DNA of 64,000 nucleotides, taken from NCBI GenBank assembly GCA_013397455.1, contig VYZB01000282.1, positions 260,466 through 324,465 of the forward strand, read 5' to 3'. This DNA comes from Crotophaga sulcirostris. Lineage: Eukaryota; Chordata; Aves; Cuculiformes; Crotophagidae. The notes beneath the pieces are model-generated. The model did no database searches. It saw only the letters and a program-made list of their open reading frames with translations, and had not been told where the DNA came from. The position numbers were made by a program, and so were the translations under genes. Numbering within the stretch: the first letter of the stretch is position 1; every line of letters starts with the position of its first letter. Shown here piece by piece: positions 36,981-48,600 of the stretch.

Positions 36981-38624
36981 TCAAGAGCAATTAAGAGAGG
37001 CAGAAACCAAGACCCCTCTGAGCCCTACTGCTACTCAGTTCTGGGAGGATCAGTCCTAATCACCAGGAAAAGGACATCTCCCTTTCTGCTGCTGCAGTCA
37101 CGGTGGTGGTGCATGGACAGCATATGTTTTCAATTATCCCATAACAGCCCTCATTAACAGTAACTGCAGTGCCTAACTGAAGAGTTCTCTGCCTAGTTGC
37201 ATGTGGTCTGAAAATGATCATAATGTAGCATGATACGGGGATATTCAGTCGGGTTTTTTTATTGCTTGATGTGAAAAACATCCACTTCACCCTGAGGTGA
37301 GGGGTGGTAGGGCGTGAAGAAGTAGATGTTAAGAAAAAAAAAAAGCAACATATCAGCTTCTGCTTAGCAGCAGCAAAGCTGAAACTTTCTATTCCATTCT
37401 GAAGAGTGAGAAAAAAAAGTGAAAAACCTCTTTATTTATGGTCCTTTTGGCTGGTATACACAGTGCTTCCTCAGCTCTGCCCCTTTGTGACGGTAAAGTG
37501 CAGGAATTGGGATTGCAAGATCCACGGGGCAGGGGCTGTTTGCTCAGTGAGGTACCCTGCTTGCCTTTTGATTGGGAAAAGTAAATGAAGAACATGAAAG
37601 CCACTTCATCAGCAGAAGAAAATTCATACTAGAATCAAACCCCGGATCAAAACTCATACTTGAATCTGAATATAATTCTACAAATGGCTCTTTTCATTTT
37701 TCATTTTAATGTAATGCAGAACTTGCAGGCAGTGACGAAGCAGCTTGCGCTACTCCAGTGATGCCCTGACCTTCAGGTTTAGGATAGAAGGGACTGCTTA
37801 AAAGCTTTTCTGTTTACAGCTTTTACTTTTTTTTTCCACTTCATAGCTGTTTTTCTCTCTTTTCTTTCTTTCCTCCTTTCTTTTTCTCCCCTTCCTTCTG
37901 CACTGTTTTGCACCTATGGCAGAATGGTCTGAGCCCTGACACCTGACATTCAATAACCTCTCAGCAGTCATGGACAAAGGCCTAAGAAAATTCCTCTTTC
38001 ACAAACAAGCATGAAACTAGACCCAGATAAAGGCATCTCAAACACACTTGATGACAAGTCAGCTCTTTTAGGCTATTACAAGAGAGCACTGCTCACCTCC
38101 AAATATTTTTAGACTTTACTAATAAAATCCTGCAGAGGTGCTTAGGTCAGTGCTTTCAAAACAACTAGAAATACATCTGTGCTTTGGTTTTGATTTAACT
38201 CTTTTATTACACTAATGCTATCTGTCATTTCCTGCATGTGTCAGCATTGCTTCTGAATGGCAAAAACGTCACGGATACACCATGCAAAAAAGAAAGAATC
38301 TTGTACCCTGCTATGATAAGCAACACCGCTTTGAAAAGAAAAGAAAAAATTATACATTGATAGATTATCTGGCAACTGCAAGGTATTATATTTGCCATGG
38401 TCTTACACCGAGGTAGTGGAAGTTGAAAGCAGGAGCAATACTGCTCACAGAATTCCCACTCATCCCTCCAGTTAGTCCCTGATTCTTTCACATTTCCAGA
38501 ATCTGATTTTGAAATAAGGTTGGGTTAATGCTTGAAATTGTGGAGTGATGCCCTATGCATTGACCAACCAGGTGATGCAAATTTCCCTTTCCCCAGATAA
38601 CATTTCATGTCCCCAAGCCATAAG
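36981..38624. other. Non-coding sequence with pyrimidine-rich tract
   Basis: Contains a polypyrimidine run (about 37851-37900, CT-rich on the plus strand). Open frames are up to 88 codons on both strands, none recognisable. Confidence 0.5.
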
Positions 38625-38712
38625 GAACTTAAGTACAGGCATAACTTTAAGCACACATGTGAAACGACCAAAGTCAATGGGACCATTGCTTGGGCTTAGC
38701 ATCAGGCACTTC
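38625..38712. repeat. Palindromic MITE-like element, decayed copy
   Basis: CATAACTTTAAGCACACATG, AAAGTCAATGGGACCATTGC and GGGCTTAGCATCAGGCACTT follow the layout of the same palindromic repeat as the nested copy at 33119-33214: arm TTAACTTTAAGCACATG, centre AAGTCAATGGGACTACT, opposite arm. The right arm is more worn than the left. Confidence 0.5.
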
Positions 38713-39999
38713 CACGCACACCTTGACAAACCAAGGCTTTACACATTAATCCAAGTGAGAAGAGATGACACGTTATGACTTTGTGAGCAGTAAAGTATCT
38801 TGGGAGTAAGATATTTTTCCTCATTATTTTAGTGTTTTTCTCTTGAGCAGTTGCAACCACAGAACACTCTAGTGGGACTTTAAGAGCCATTCATAAAACC
38901 CCAAAGATTTTAAGACAGAACAGATGAAACCCACTACAGTTCACTACCAGAAAAGACCACACTAGGTCTTTTCCAGATTGGAAATAAAACTTTCCCCAAA
39001 TCAAGTTTCCTTTTTGACCAAAAATTAACCCATTGTTAATGAAATCTATTCTACATTAACCAGGCAAAACATCCCTGTTATGGAATGATTGATATTTGGT
39101 GAGAAAAGAGGATGAAGTCACTGTATCCTTTCAAATGTAGTCTTTCACATTGGTTCATTGCAAAAAATAATGAACTACTGCTTCTTCTTCCCAGAACATT
39201 TTTAGGGCAGCTTACATGACTCTAGAATGGCTGAAGTACTTCATTTTTACTGCAGAATTTCCTCATGAAGACAACAAAAAATCCCAAAGACATTTATTTC
39301 ACAGTTTGATTGCATGGGTTTCATACTACCATTCTTGACCAAGAGAAATCTACATTCTGTTTAAAGAAATAGCAGCAATATTCTAGGAAACATATATATA
39401 AAATCAAAGTTATATGGAAAACATCTAATCAGGTAAAAAGTTAAAACAAATCCATATATGTGGCTTTTAGTACAGCATGAAGATTCTGCAAATCCTCTGA
39501 TAAAAAATAAACTAATAAAGTTGGTTTCTAAAGTGAACTACAAATAGGGATGCATCTGTTTTCTTTACTGACTTTACTTCTGAAGGTTTACACCTATAGA
39601 AATGGCATCCACACACCCTGTTTAAACATTAGCACAAACTTTTGGTACCTATATATGCTCTGAATTTCATTCTGACAAGTAAATCATATATTTCCCCCTT
39701 TTGATTTATGTGAATACATTTATTATGATTTCTCTCTCTTTTCTTCTTTTTTTTTGAGAAATAGAGATATGTATGAGAAGTCACAAATTACAGAAGATAC
39801 AATGGCTGGACTTCCTCTCCACTTGTATTTATATATTTCTGTATCTGCAAAATGCCCCATTGTTTCTATTTTTGGAAGTACATTTTAAGATATACAACTT
39901 AAAAGTAATATAAAATTATCAGAGCAGCAACTGCTGCTTTCTGTTTTGATTTTCATAAGTTTATGTGCCTGCATTGTTTGATTTAATTGATCATTAATG
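38713..39999. other. Non-coding sequence, no gene seen
   Basis: AT-rich DNA with no frame above about 62 codons and no repeat that I can assign. Confidence 0.55.
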
Positions 40000-40083
40000 C
40001 CCAGATCTTAACTGTGTAAATAAATCTCCTGGACCTCTGCAAAGTATCACTGAAGTCAATTTGGTTTCACATAGGTGAAGAGC
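40000..40083. repeat. Palindromic repeat, GTGTAAAT / CACATAGGTG type
   Basis: CCAGATCTTAACTGTGTAAA at one end, ATCACTGAAGTCAATTTGGT in the middle and TTTCACATAGGTGAAGAGCC at the other. This matches the layout of the sauropsid palindrome with AGCTGGTGTAAAT and ATTTACACCAGCT arms around a CCATTGAAGTCAATGG centre. It is decayed and non-coding. The formal family name is unknown to me. Confidence 0.5.
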
Positions 40084-41941
40084 CTTTTCTATGCCAATCA
40101 TAGAGTAAAACCAGACAAGATACTGGAACAATTTTGTCAATCAGATATTTTTATACAAATAAAACCAATATGAACATGAATAGCTTTTTATACATTTTAT
40201 AGATTATATTTCTAGCTTGTAAATAGATGAATAATCCTAAATGTTTGGAAGAGCATGTATGCATACAGGAGAGAAAAGAAGAAAGATATAAATACAGATA
40301 CGTGCATTTAATTTCACATGACAGTAAGCAATTAAACATAATAATGATAACATTTAAACACTTCATCTTCTTGAAAAATATATCCTTTCATTTTATTGTT
40401 GGATTCCTAAGATGTGGGTTTTTATTAGTCCTAAGGAAAGAAACACTAAATGTATTCACCTGAATAGAGTAACATATGTCTGTGCTTCAAGAGAGTTTTT
40501 AAAAAAAAAGTCCTGTCTGGCTTAAAATATTCTTGAAAGATGACTTGCCTGGATCAACCATTTCTGACAATCTTAAATTCTGATTTGCAATGCAATTTTT
40601 TTTAAAGTTGTTATACTGCAATGTCTTCTTGCTCCTAGGAGACAGTTCAGAGCGCCTCAGCTGCCACCAAAGTTGCAATGATTCTTTATAGTAAAAAGTA
40701 ATACTGCATATATAAAAATGTAATATATAATGTAGAGTCATAAGTAACTATCACAGCAAAGGAGTTTTTCATTTTAGTGTTTGGGTGGTGTTTATCAGCT
40801 TGCTATCTGCAGACAAATATTTTTCAGAGTAACTATGATGATTAGCAAGTCTTCCGCTTACTTAATCCAATTCCGGTTCCCATATAGCATTGATAGCAAA
40901 AGAAATACAGGCATATACGTCTTCTTTATGCTTCCAATCCTATTTATTTACAATTGCAATTTCTTTAGTAACAGTTGTTTTTTTCCAATAATCTAGAACG
41001 TGGTTGAGGAAAGTGAAAGTCAGGGCTTTTTCTGGAAATAGGTATTTGCACAACTTTAGGTAAACTGCTGTAGCACTTGGCTGCGGTTGTGAGGATCTAA
41101 GAACACGTACAGGACAGATCCATGGGTGATGGCAGCACCTTTTGTCACACAGAGCAGTAGCTGTTTTGTAGGAAATCTAAATGATATCATCTACTCTAGG
41201 GAAATGTATTTCCCTGCCTATAACTGTGCTTTACAAAGCTAAGCCAAGGAACAAAAAGCTCTATTGGAGACCAAGAAATCATGGATTCAACACTTTTTAG
41301 ATATTACAGCCTTCCTTCTTGCATTTAAGGATATTTCTCTTGTCCAAGAGAGGACTATCTTCTCAGCCTCCTTGTTCTCATCTCTACACCATAGATATTA
41401 ACCCTTTTTCATTCAGTGGTATTCCCGTTGATGTGTATGTACCAGGGCTTTGAGCAATGACTCTCAGGTGGCATCCAACTTTGAGAGCTGCAGCTTCTGC
41501 AGATCTAAACAAGTGCTGGAAAGCCCTCAGACTTGTTTAATTTTTCCAGCTTTACCAAGTAGGCTGCTATATCATATTCCTTCTACCTACAGGCTAAGTC
41601 TTCCCTTAGAAAAGGTGGGCATTGCGAGCACAACAGGGTTTAGCATAAATACTTATCCCTAAGGGCCAACTCATGCTCCTATTTACTTCAGGTCAGGTTT
41701 AAATCAGGCTCTGGCACGTCAGTCAGGCTTTAAATCAGGAGTTACTTCGGGCATCACATAACTCCAGAGTTCAAGTATCTGAGTTTGGTTTAGGTGTCAG
41801 ACAAATGTACTGTCTGCCGTGTCATTCAGTGATTCCGAAAAGGTGCAGTTCAGGATGACCACATAAATTGTCTCAAAGTGGGCAAGATCAAGAACTTATC
41901 AGAGAAGACCTTGGTCTTCTTTATCCAGTGTCAGTCATGGG
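40084..41941. other. Non-coding sequence, no gene seen
   Basis: AT-rich to about 41000, then somewhat GC-richer. Short frames only. Confidence 0.5.
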
Positions 41942-42570
41942 ATGTTACAGGATGAGAAGATGAGTGGAGCAGTCCAAGCAGATGAGGTAAGTGCCTGCCT
42001 GCTTGTGTGCACCAGCACATCCTCCAACCAGGACTGTCTTTCTGGGCACAAAAGCCTACCTCAGGACCCTAATGCTGGCAAGGATCTTGTAGTTAAGTGG
42101 CCTATTCTCCTTGAACCTTTGCTGCATGAACGCTTCTGCTCGCAGCACGGACACACGCTAGGTGGACAGCCTATCCCGACACATTATGGTGCTGCCGGTG
42201 GTGTCAGGAATGAGCCCCCGTACCATGAGCTAGATGAGGTACCTGCAGCAGTATCCCTGTTTTGTAAGTGCTGCTGGATAGCACATATCTGTGGGTACAG
42301 CTTAGCCCCAAGGCTGTCCTGGTGTCACGTGGGACCATCCACCAAACACCTTGACTGTCGGAGCCTTCACCAAGAATGACACTGAGACAACGCAGAGTGA
42401 CAGAGTGCGAAGGAGACTCCGTTTCTCTTTCTCGGCAACCTGCTACAGCCATACAAGGGGTAAAAACACACAACCAAGAGCTAAACATACAGCCTAGTGC
42501 CAGAGAGGAATCTGAAAAAGCAAGAAGCAAGGGGAGTGGTTTGAACTCCTGGAGCTACAAAGGGCAATGA
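41942..42570. other. GC-richer region open on both strands, unresolved
   Basis: A plus-strand frame of 145 codons (41942-42379) overlaps a 108-codon minus-strand frame (42204-42530) and is followed by a 64-codon plus-strand frame (42376-42570). The long plus frame is Cys/His/Pro-containing (pairs such as FCKCCW and CQHGHT-like spacing) but has no domain that I can name. No clear acceptor, donor or polyadenylation arrangement was seen. The higher GC content lowers stop frequency and probably explains the openness. Alternatives are a lineage-specific non-coding RNA or a decayed repeat. Confidence 0.15.
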
Positions 42571-42832
42571 GACCTAACAGACCACAGCGAGACAGAAGTA
42601 GAAGTCATGTCCCTAGGGTCCACTGTGCTGAAGAAACATTGACCCTTGAAAGTCAGCAAAAACTTTTTAATAATTCAGAAAGAAAACTGAAACAACAAGG
42701 GCAGAAGCTGGAGGCAAATGTACAGCCCGAAGGAGGGAAGAGGTAGGAGAAATCCATCTGTGTTTGCATGGCTGGGATGCAGGCTGCAGGGCCGACATAT
42801 TTTTGGATTAATTTTGTAATGTTGTAATGGAG

Positions 42833-42872
42833 TTTGTTGGGTTTTTTTTGTTTTTTTTTTTGTTTTGTTTTT
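42833..42872. repeat. T-rich tract interrupted by G
   Basis: TTGGG followed by T runs with G spacers, the same form as the tracts at 6271 and 21765. Confidence 0.85.
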
Positions 42873-45565
42873 AAAGGATGTGGAAGATGGGGCACTGAAC
42901 ATAACCCAGCAATAGACTCTATTTCTGATTGTTCAAATATACACATACACATATATACGGGTGTCAGTGTGTGCAGATACACATTAATAATACATGGAGA
43001 TGATATTTCTAGTATATTAATTACAGAATAATTTTACACATTATATTATTAACATAATACACCCCTCAAGCACTCAGAAATTCTCCCCCTAAATCACTAT
43101 TTTTTGGAGGTGTTATAGAAAGCATCGGTCCCAGATAGAATTTTGGAGGAGGATGGTTTTGCAATCCTATCAGATCAGGAAGTGCACTTTCTGTGAAGGG
43201 GTGGGTATGGCATAAAGACATTGACTGGAAGAACGGAGGATGAAACACTCAGAGATGACACTAGACAGGGAAAAAAGGGGCAGAGACATGCCAGTGTTGA
43301 CAAGAAGGTTGGATATGTATCTCAGGGAAAAGAGTTCGGCAGTGAAGGAAACTGTGTGTAGCACAGACTGAAATAGGGATGGGAATCTGTATTCTACCAT
43401 ATACATCTGTCTTTGAAACATCTCAATTACTTATGAGGAAAAGATGATTTTTCCATTTCCACTGCTAACCTTTTCCACTTCTTTCTCATTACAGTAAGCA
43501 AACAACATTAAATGGCAAATTCTACACTTCAGAGAGCAGGGTATACTGGTGAGTTGTCTCTAGGAAAATACAGTACAAGGGTATTAACCAGTACTTAGCC
43601 CTTACAGTGTCTAGAATTTTCATCTTTTACGCAGTTCTCAAAGTTATAAACTATATTGGTACATTCCAGTCAACAATAAAGGTTGCAAAAGTCTTCTTTT
43701 TCTTCCAATACTGAGCTTTTAGTCTAATTGCTTATTTGCAGTCTCAGCAAGCCAGAGAGAAGAATTTTATCCTCTTTGGCTTGTTTCTGAATACTAACTA
43801 GCCAGCCCAGTCAAGGCTCTCTAAAGAGTGAAACTGCATGAGAGACACACTGCATTTGACACAGTCAGGAGGCAAAAGAAAGAGCAAAACAAAAGTCTAT
43901 TCAGGGCTGAATCCTCTGATATACTCACCCATCCCCCACCTCCTTTAAAAATAAAGAGAAAGGGGAAAACTCATGAATCCATGGCTGAATGCCTGAGGTT
44001 GTCAGAATAAAGGACAATGAGTGACAGCTGACTGTCAGCACAATTCTCAGAGTCTGAGTTATCACTTTTTGGCATTGTTCAAATAGGAAAAAAGCGTGCG
44101 CGCTTAACGAGGAAATATTGCAGGAACGCTTTGTGAGGGGCTGTACCCAGACTGGCTGCAAAGAGCTGAGGAAGCTGTAGTTCTACACGGATTTTTCCCT
44201 TACAAGTATATTGCTCTGTGAAATCTTCCCAACTGAACTCATTAAAAACTTTCCTAAACACGCCGGCGTTAAATGATGCCTTAAGACAACAGGGGTCAGA
44301 AAACTATTTTCCTTTAAGGCAATCAAGACAGGCATACCTGAAGCTCAGACAATTTAAATGTTCATGGCACTGTCATCTACCTCTTGGTTATTTTAAAAAA
44401 AAACCCCACATCCATAAGGGCCGATCTTAAAGCATCTCTTGCATGTTCAACTTGTTTAGGATCTCCTCACAAGCTTATTTTTTTTCCTGCAGATTTGCCT
44501 ACACTTTCATCTTCGCTGACTGCCTTAATCCTTCAGTCTTTGTTGTTCCAATGCACGATCAGCTTGTTTTTAAGTCACATCTACCCACATTTGTTAGTGC
44601 TGAAACATTACTTTAGGCTTTTACATCTCCATAAATCCATACAAATGATGCACAGGTTTTCCTGAGAAAGGTTGAAAAAGCTAAAGCAGAGAAGATTTTA
44701 AGGTTATTTAAATAATGCATTTTAAGTTGGCAGATATTTAACTGCATGGTTTATGTACTAAAAAGAACTACCTGAGCAGAGCGACAGCTCATGACAGAGA
44801 GACCCTGGAATGATAGAGTTTTTAGTAATTAAAATAGATCTGGCCCGTGCTCAAAGCATTAGCTCACTTAAGCCTGTTGACCATCTGTACTAGAGAGACA
44901 TTGATTTTATTCTCTGCTCCATGGGTCTGTCAGGGTCCGTAACAACTGCAAATAGGACCAAGTGTCTAGGTCTTGCCCCACTAGGCATGAGGGCTGCTCT
45001 GGAGTGTGGTTATCCCTGAGAGGGAGGAATTTAACTGAAAAGTGGGCAGTGAGAGGTACCGAGACACTGATCTGCATCGCTCTACATGTTAGCAGAGCAC
45101 CGTTATGGGAAAGCTCAAACTGCTGTTACCACCCCAGCAGGTGTTACTGAACGTTATGAATCTTTAGAGAGAAAGGAATAAATGAGGGAGGGAGTGTAAG
45201 TGAAATGCAACAAGAAAAACAGGAGGAAGTTAATTTGCAGGCTTTGTTTTTTTTTTTCCCAGCTAAAAGGGAGAGATTTCTGTTGCTGACAGAGATGATA
45301 TTTAGAAGTTCCAGACTTTGCACAAACCCAGTAAAATAAACACCTACAAACACAGGATGTTTCTAGATAGGGTTTTAGAGAAAGTTACTTGTCTGTTTCC
45401 ATAATCTATCTGCACTCCAGAAAAAAAAGAGCATATTTTCAGTGTAGGGAACAGAAATTGTGCAAACCTTTTTCTGCTTTACTCCACAGAGTATGGACCC
45501 GCAACTGGACTTTGCAGCTGTGCCTCAACGTCTGTGCTGATACCAGCATTTGCTGATCTTTGTAT
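42873..45565. other. Non-coding sequence, no gene seen
   Basis: Unique-looking sequence with short alternating AC/AT runs at about 42936-42990. Frames are under 95 codons and unrecognised. Confidence 0.5.
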
Positions 45566-45655
45566 NNNNNNNNNNNNNNNNNNNNNNNNNNNNNNNNNNN
45601 NNNNNNNNNNNNNNNNNNNNNNNNNNNNNNNNNNNNNNNNNNNNNNNNNNNNNNN
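45566..45655. other. Assembly gap (90 N)
   Basis: N run between ordinary sequence on both sides. Unlike the gap at 19581, no simple repeat borders it. A hard-to-sequence or heterozygous segment is possible. The size may be nominal. Confidence 0.98.
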
Positions 45656-48600
45656 GCATAAGTGCTAACTTAGTATGAAGAATCTGGTATTTAAAAAAAA
45701 CCAGCAGGCTACAATAAAACCCAGCCTTTTCTATAAAGGATGTGCTGGATAACTGAGTGATTTGCAAGGACTTTTTGAAGGCTTTATTGCAAGGAAGGTA
45801 TGGAGAAGAGGCGTTTCTGAGGCAGTCTTGCAACCTTGCATGAATTGCTCATGAACAGGTTCTGACAGCCCAGGAGGCCAATTAATTAGTCATAAGATGC
45901 TCTCTAGATATCACATAAGAAGTTTCTGGAGAATAAGTAAGAAAATAAACTAAGATTTCCAATGCAAGCATAGGAAAACTGTTTTCGAGTTTTAAGATCT
46001 TTCAATTCCTATTAAAAGACATGTTATTCCTTGGCTTTTAACAACAGTATTGTACTATCTGAGGCAAGAGCTGTTGCTGGACTCTTCAGTTTTCAGGAGT
46101 TATCTCTCTATTGTAATTGATTTTGAAATAATAGAATGCCTGCTAAAGTTATAAACCATTGAGTGTTACAGGAGAAAAAAAATTATGATAATTTAATAGA
46201 TGAAGAAAACATAAATGTTAACAGGGTTCAAATCTTTGTAAATTATCACAGTGAAAGAAACAAAATTAATACTGCTGCTGCAAGTCCTGTGAAGACAAAA
46301 GAAATTCTACTGCTCTTGTTCTACTCTTGTCATTTACAGGATGCCAAATAGTTTAGTATTTTGCTGAATTACTGTCCCTTCCAGCTTAAACATACAACTT
46401 GGTTGGCTAAATGAGCTGCCCACAATCTCCTGGCTCCCTCCACAGTCATTAGATAGGCTTTCCTGGTAGCTAAGCTAACTAATTTTAGACAGGCTTTTGC
46501 AAGAGGTTTTCTCTCCCCTTTGGCTGAAGAGTGAACTTAACTTGCATTTAGAGAGATGGAAGTTGTAGAATGAGTTTCTTTTCTCTGTTCAGGGTGATGT
46601 AAGGGTTGAAAGCTGCTCGTTCTTCCAAAATTTTGGGTCAATGGGACTTCAGAGTGATATTGCTGCTGGTGTTTCCCATACAACGAAGATCCAGGAGACT
46701 TTTCCTCCTGAACAGAGACTTTGTTCAACTTCTGAAGAGATGAACCAATGTTCTTAAAATCCCATGGAGGCACAGGGCCTTGGTAAATTCTTGTGAGGTC
46801 CTGCACATCAATGGTAGCAGAGATACCCTACACAGACCTGCTTATCTGCATGTATCAGACTGTACTTTGCAGAGCTGTTAATGCCTGTGTATCACTCACG
46901 TTTCACGGAATACGTACATCCCCTTACCCCTTCAGACTCCACCCTCCAGAAACTTTCTAGACCTCTGGGCAGTTTCAAAAAATTTGGAAATATGGCCCCC
47001 AGTCTCTAAAGCAACATATACCTGTAGCTTATAAACCAAAATGAACTAGGCTTTGGTTCCTAGGTAGTTAGTGATGATAAGATTTCCAGACTACTGAACT
47101 TTTTATTTTACCCTAAGAAGGGAGATGAAGACCTTAATGGTGGAGTTTGTTTATTATTGTTCAGCCATTTTGAAAAGAATTCACTGGGGACTCAAACTCT
47201 GAAGATGATCAACTTGGTTTGCTTGCTTTCAAATCAAGGTTCTTGTAACCACAGTGATGGCATTACACATAATTGTTTCAATCCTGGTAACCAGAGTATG
47301 GTGTATATTCGTGAAATTTTACCCCTATTGCATGGGTACCCTGATGTCAAGCATGCACTTGTAGGTGGTGTCTGCAGAAATATCTTAACACATGGGATTT
47401 GTTTGGTTGTGTGGTTTGGTGTTTCGTTTTATTTTTTTTTTCCAGGAGTGAAGTGAAACGTATCGGAAATAAGAGAGTGAGATCCCAGTTTGCAGAGCCT
47501 ATGGGGACACTTCAGCAGGCTTGCCTCATACTTTGAAACTTTTGTCTGCACTTTCTGGTACATTGAAAGGATATTAGCAGCTCCAGGAGATGGCTGTTTC
47601 ACCAGTGAAATGAGAGTGCATCCTGTCAATCTGCAAGCTGATATAAGGCGCACGAGAGAAATCTGAGAATATATTATTCTAAGAATTAGAAAACAGATAG
47701 GTCTCCTGAGATCCCATCCAGGGAGAAACTCTGAGAAAACTCTGTGGATGTAAGTAGGCTTCTTTCCTTTGTGATTGCCTTGGGAATATAGTCGGTAATC
47801 AAGATGTATTTCCTGTTTTGGTGGACCCTCCTTCCCATTGCTGTAGGCACATTTATCACCCATGCCAAACCAGTTCCTTTCTGTTTAATAACTTTCAGAA
47901 CAGGATTAAAGCTTCCCAGACTACAAGAAGCTTTAACTTGCTTCTGCTGAACAGAGTACTTTGCAAGTTATGGTTAATCTCTGGGGACTGGGAGAAATAC
48001 CCAGTCAATCTTTGAAACATCAGTTTCTGGGATATATGGAGTGCATGTACATAGACTTATATCTCTAAGGCTAGGCTGGCCTCTCCTGTCTATAAAAAAT
48101 CAGCCTCCCAAGAGGTAGACGCCCTGATGCACAAAGGTAATCAATGGGAGCCAGGCTCACAGATACCTTAGTGGAACAAGTCCTATTAATAATTGTATTG
48201 TATGTCATCCCCTGATTCCTAAAGCACATACAGTTACATTCCCTGAATGCCTCACAGTGTCTGTATCTATATAGAGTGACCAAAGGAAGACGAAAGATCG
48301 AAGCAATAAAAGACTCTTGAACCTTTCGATGTCAGAGGAAGCAGGCTATTTTGGGCACAGAACTGATATGGATTTCCCTTTGGAACAGAGAACGCAAGAA
48401 CTTCCAAGATGTGCAAAATTCTTCCTGTTTTATTGATCACTAGTGGAGTGGAAAAAAGTTCAAGCGATTCAAGGTCTCAAAGGATCAGCCCAGCATGGGA
48501 ATATGACCCTAATAAAGATAAGTTCTCCAAGTGCCAACTCATGAACAGGCTCCAGAAAAAGAGTACAGATAAAGCCAGATGGAACTGAGGAACACGTAGC

